9,456 nucleotides of DNA from CAVOBC01 sp963693635 (lineage in GTDB: Bacteria; Pseudomonadota; Gammaproteobacteria; Pseudomonadales; Azotimanducaceae), in contig CAVOBC010000169.1 of assembly GCA_963693635.1 (NCBI GenBank), forward strand, positions 1 to 9,456, given 5' to 3'. The notes beneath the pieces are model-generated. The model was not told where the DNA came from and did not search any database. It was given only the letters and a program-made list of their open reading frames with translations. The position numbers were made by a program, and so were the translations under genes. Positions 7,515 to 9,456 of the stretch are shown here, in pieces. Numbering within the stretch: position 1 is the first letter of the stretch; each line of letters begins with the position of its first letter.

Positions 7515-8696
7515 TCAGGCGCCCCCAGCCGCAGCGACCGACAGGTCCGCAGCCGCGACCGGGTTAACACGCATGCCTTCGATGACTGTTTGCAGGGGCG
7601 AGAGGTTCACGATCTCGCCAGCTTCAAGGCCGCCGTTGATGACGACGTTATCCTGGTCGAACCGCAGCAGGGTGACGTCCCGGAAGCGCAGTCGGTTGTC
7701 ATCGTCGACGACAAGCACCTGATTCTGATTGCGCAACACTGCGCGCGGAAGTATGACGACGTCGTCGACCAGACGCCCCTGGATCTCTGCATTGACGAAC
7801 AGACCGACGGGAAGGGGCGGGTGGTCACCGTCATCCGCGTTGGCGACGCGCACGATCGCGTTAACCATGCGACTCCGGGAATCGATCTCCGCTTCCGTAC
7901 GGACCAACTCGCCCATCCATTCGTAGTGGCGGCCCCCATAGACGGTCGAGAGCACCGCTGCCGGGCGCTCGCTCGCTGGCAACTCGCCGCGCTGGCCGAG
8001 TTGAACGTCGAGATAGGCGAGTTGGCTGTCTGCGATGGGTAGGCGTATCTCAACGAAATCGCTGGCATAGACGGCAGCGATCGATTGGCCGCGGCTGACG
8101 AACTGGCCGAGATCCACGCGTTCGCTGCGCACGAGTCCATCGTAAGGGGCTCGAATCTCCGTTCGCCACAGGTCGCGCTTGGCTTCGATCAGTGCGATTT
8201 CGGCTTCTGCAAGATTCGCCGTTGCGATCCGCTGGCTGCGCAATGCAGCCTCCAGATTGGACTGGCTGGTCAGGTTTTTCTTGACCAGTTCCTGCAGACG
8301 TTTCAGCTCGAAACGTGCGTGCTCGTCTTCTGCGCGCGCGCGAGAGACCTTTGCCTTATTGCGGTCGACTACGCTGCGGTGGTCGCGCTGATCAATCTTG
8401 AGCAGGACCTCGTCCGCCCTGAAAAAGCCGCCGTTGACGAGATTCGGCGATTTCCACTCCACCTTGCCGGATACCTCGGGCACGAGTTCGCTTTCGGTAC
8501 GGGGCACGACGTTGCCCTGGGATCGCACGACGAGGCGTAGCTCGGTCGGCTCGATCTGCGTCGTACGAATGGCGGTCGCGACCTCCTCGAGGGCCTGCAG
8601 TTCAGGCTGCGGGGCCGTGATCACGAGCGCATACGCGGTCAGAACAGCGCCCAGCAGGACCACCACGGTGATGCCAAACTTGAAGAGGTTACGCAT
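7515..8696 (-). CDS. RND efflux periplasmic adaptor (membrane fusion protein, HlyD/AcrA family)
   Basis: A 393-residue adaptor that links the inner-membrane RND pump to an outer-membrane channel. An uncleaved anchor or signal segment spans residues 8-27, with no lipobox Cys, so it is probably held by an N-terminal helix. Next come a first lipoyl half (about 68-105, PEVSGKVEW), an alpha-helical coiled-coil hairpin (about 107-175, rich in Arg, Ala, Glu and Leu), a second lipoyl half (about 178-213, IRAPYDGLVRSERVDLGQFV), a beta-barrel (about 214-305) and a membrane-proximal domain. A longer frame is open up to 8882, but ATG at 8694-8696 is chosen. It has AAGGA nine bases upstream and gives the hydrophobic N terminus, whereas the extension would run deep into the regulator gene and adds nothing adaptor-like. 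The gene overlaps the regulator end by 8 bp and precedes the pump gene by two bases. Confidence 0.93.
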   Translation of the reverse strand: MRNLFKFGITVVVLLGAVLTAYALVITAPQPELQALEEVATAIRTTQIEPTELRLVVRSQGNVVPRTESELVPEVSGKVEWKSPNLVNGGFFRADEVLLKIDQRDHRSVVDRNKAKVSRARAEDEHARFELKRLQELVKKNLTSQSNLEAALRSQRIATANLAEAEIALIEAKRDLWRTEIRAPYDGLVRSERVDLGQFVSRGQSIAAVYASDFVEIRLPIADSQLAYLDVQLGQRGELPASERPAAVLSTVYGGRHYEWMGELVRTEAEIDSRSRMVNAIVRVANADDGDHPPLPVGLFVNAEIQGRLVDDVVILPRAVLRNQNQVLVVDDDNRLRFRDVTLLRFDQDNVVINGGLEAGEIVNLSPLQTVIEGMRVNPVAAADLSVAAAGGA

Positions 8697-9414
8697 TGAG
8701 GGATTTCCTTTTTTCACTATCGGTCCGTTCGCCCAGGACGGCGACGTAGCACCCGCGGACATGGTCAAAATGTTGCTGGATGCAATCGGCGAGAGTCCGG
8801 GCGTCGCGGGCCGCCAGGGCCGCATCGGCGCGCCGGAGCAAGGCGCGCGTCGCCTCGGCATCGAGCGCGAGGTCGACGCCAATGTCGTGCAGGTTGTTGG
8901 TGAACTGAGTCTTCAGCCCGTTGGTAATCAGCCGCAGGACCAGGTTTTGGTTGACCTCGATGAAGCTGTTGCCGAGCTCGCGCCAGCTCTGCCGATGTAC
9001 TTCACGTGCATCGTCATCCATCAGGCGCGCAACGATCACGCGCATCTGTGCGATCTGTTCGTCACTTGCTTCCCGCACGGCAGTACGCGCTGAAAGGCCC
9101 ATCAGTGCACCAATGACTTCGAACAGATGGTCGACAAGTTTCGGGTCGGGGATTTCCCGCAGGTCCAGCAAGTGCCCGAGTATGGGCAGACAGGAGTCCC
9201 AAACCGGGACAACGCGAACGCCGCCGGGTTGAATGTGCGCGATGCCGAGTTGTTCGAGGATCTTGAGGGCCTCGCGGATGGCGCCACGATTTGCGCTGAA
9301 GCGTGCCGCGAGGTCACGTTCTGACGGCAGCCGCTCGCCAGCACGATACTGACCGAGGAGTATTTCGTCGCGCAATTCGGACGCGATTTCTTCTGCTTTG
9401 GACTTTTGGTGCAT
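8689..9414 (-). CDS. GntR-family transcriptional regulator, FadR-like subfamily
   Basis: A 241-residue DNA-binding regulator. Residues about 5-70 form a GntR winged helix-turn-helix with the typical GERLPSERDLAARFSANRGAIREAL pattern, cut here to its key parts: PSERDLA at 30-36 and REALKILEQLG at 47-57. Residues about 75-228 form an all-helical effector domain. The usual FCD metal ligands of the first helices (Asp...Phe-His) are not seen: the matching stretch reads GNSFIEVNQN. ITNGLK (163-168) and the order of segments recall E. coli FadR, which binds acyl-CoA rather than metal plus carboxylate; this comparison is from memory. His176, His215 and His218 are present, so some metal binding cannot be excluded. 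ATG at 9412-9414 has TGGAG ten bases upstream. As the first gene before the adaptor and pump, it probably controls that operon and itself. An acyl-CoA or hydrophobic-acid effector is inference from neighbours. Confidence 0.9.
   Translation of the reverse strand: MHQKSKAEEIASELRDEILLGQYRAGERLPSERDLAARFSANRGAIREALKILEQLGIAHIQPGGVRVVPVWDSCLPILGHLLDLREIPDPKLVDHLFEVIGALMGLSARTAVREASDEQIAQMRVIVARLMDDDAREVHRQSWRELGNSFIEVNQNLVLRLITNGLKTQFTNNLHDIGVDLALDAEATRALLRRADAALAARDARTLADCIQQHFDHVRGCYVAVLGERTDSEKRKSLNA
8706..8710 (-). promoter_or_regulatory. Shine-Dalgarno AAGGA deciding the adaptor start
   Basis: On the - strand AAGGA, within a purine-rich GAAAAAAGGAAAT stretch, lies nine bases before the ATG at 8696 and inside the last codons of the regulator gene. 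It supports the 393-residue adaptor over the longer frame that is open to 8882. Confidence 0.7.
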
Positions 9415-9424
9415 TAAGCGACAA
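9406..9424. promoter_or_regulatory. Possible operator: imperfect palindrome over the regulator start codon
   Basis: TTGGTGCATTAAGCGACAA is an imperfect palindrome centred on 9415 (arms TTGnnGCnT and AnGCnnCAA, six of nine pairs matching). It covers the start codon of the GntR gene, a place where autorepression would be plausible. GntR proteins bind short palindromes, but the match here is modest and could be chance. The rest of the promoter lies partly beyond the right edge of the window. Confidence 0.25.
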
Positions 9425-9456
9425 CTCCAGCAACGTCGTGGGCAGGTCAGGGGCGG

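Noticed and set aside
6937..7722. Open frame of 261 codons on the + strand
   Set aside because: It lies antisense over the pump and adaptor genes, whose products are clear family members. GC-rich coding DNA often leaves long open frames on the other strand, and its translation shows no domain.
8333..8345. Short GC-dinucleotide run (GCGCGCGCG)
   Set aside because: It is inside the adaptor coding sequence, encodes the Ser-Arg-Ala-Arg-Ala stretch of the coiled coil, and is too short to be a repeat of note.
8697..8882. N-terminal extension of the adaptor to 8882
   Set aside because: It overlaps the regulator gene in another frame and has no adaptor-like content. The ATG at 8696 has a ribosome site and gives a normal membrane-anchor N terminus.

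Overview
The window is a GC-rich, densely coded piece of a bacterial chromosome. It looks like a Gram-negative, probably a proteobacterium, because it carries an inner-membrane RND pump with its periplasmic adaptor, a FadR-type regulator and fatty-acyl-CoA-type catabolic enzymes. I cannot name the species. No tRNA, rRNA, IS element, CRISPR array or phage gene was seen, and codon use looks even across the window.

Layout. On the + strand, positions 1-1718 hold two tandem acyl-CoA dehydrogenase genes. The first is cut by the left edge of the window. They are nine bases apart, the Shine-Dalgarno of the second overlaps the stop of the first, and the pair ends at a strong intrinsic terminator (1769-1803). 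The only helix-G glutamate, the likely catalytic base, is in the first protein, and the second lacks a base at both usual positions. This fits an obligate heteromeric enzyme like those acting on steroid side chains and other bulky acyl-CoAs. Converging on this pair, on the - strand, is a 748-residue protein made of two fused CaiB/BaiF (class III) CoA-transferase domains (1871-4117). Neither half has the usual catalytic aspartate (Glu113 and His475 by eye alignment).

Further right, also on the - strand, is a tight three-gene operon read from 9414 to 4246: a FadR-like GntR regulator, a membrane fusion protein (RND adaptor) and an AcrB-type RND transporter of 1088 residues. The adaptor start codon lies inside the end of the regulator gene (8-bp overlap), and the transporter starts with GTG two bases after the adaptor stop. 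No outer-membrane factor is encoded here, so a TolC-like partner must lie elsewhere. The pump operon and the CoA-transferase gene are separated by 128 bp with no convincing terminator, so read-through is possible.

Taken together, the window suggests a locus for uptake or tolerance and CoA-dependent breakdown of a lipophilic carboxylic acid (steroid-, terpenoid- or fatty-acid-like). The CoA transferase would activate it, the dehydrogenase pair would desaturate it, and the RND pump under an acyl-CoA-responsive regulator would keep free compound out of the membrane. That joint role is inference from neighbourhood and family. Every gene belongs to a known family, and I found no clearly new kind of system.
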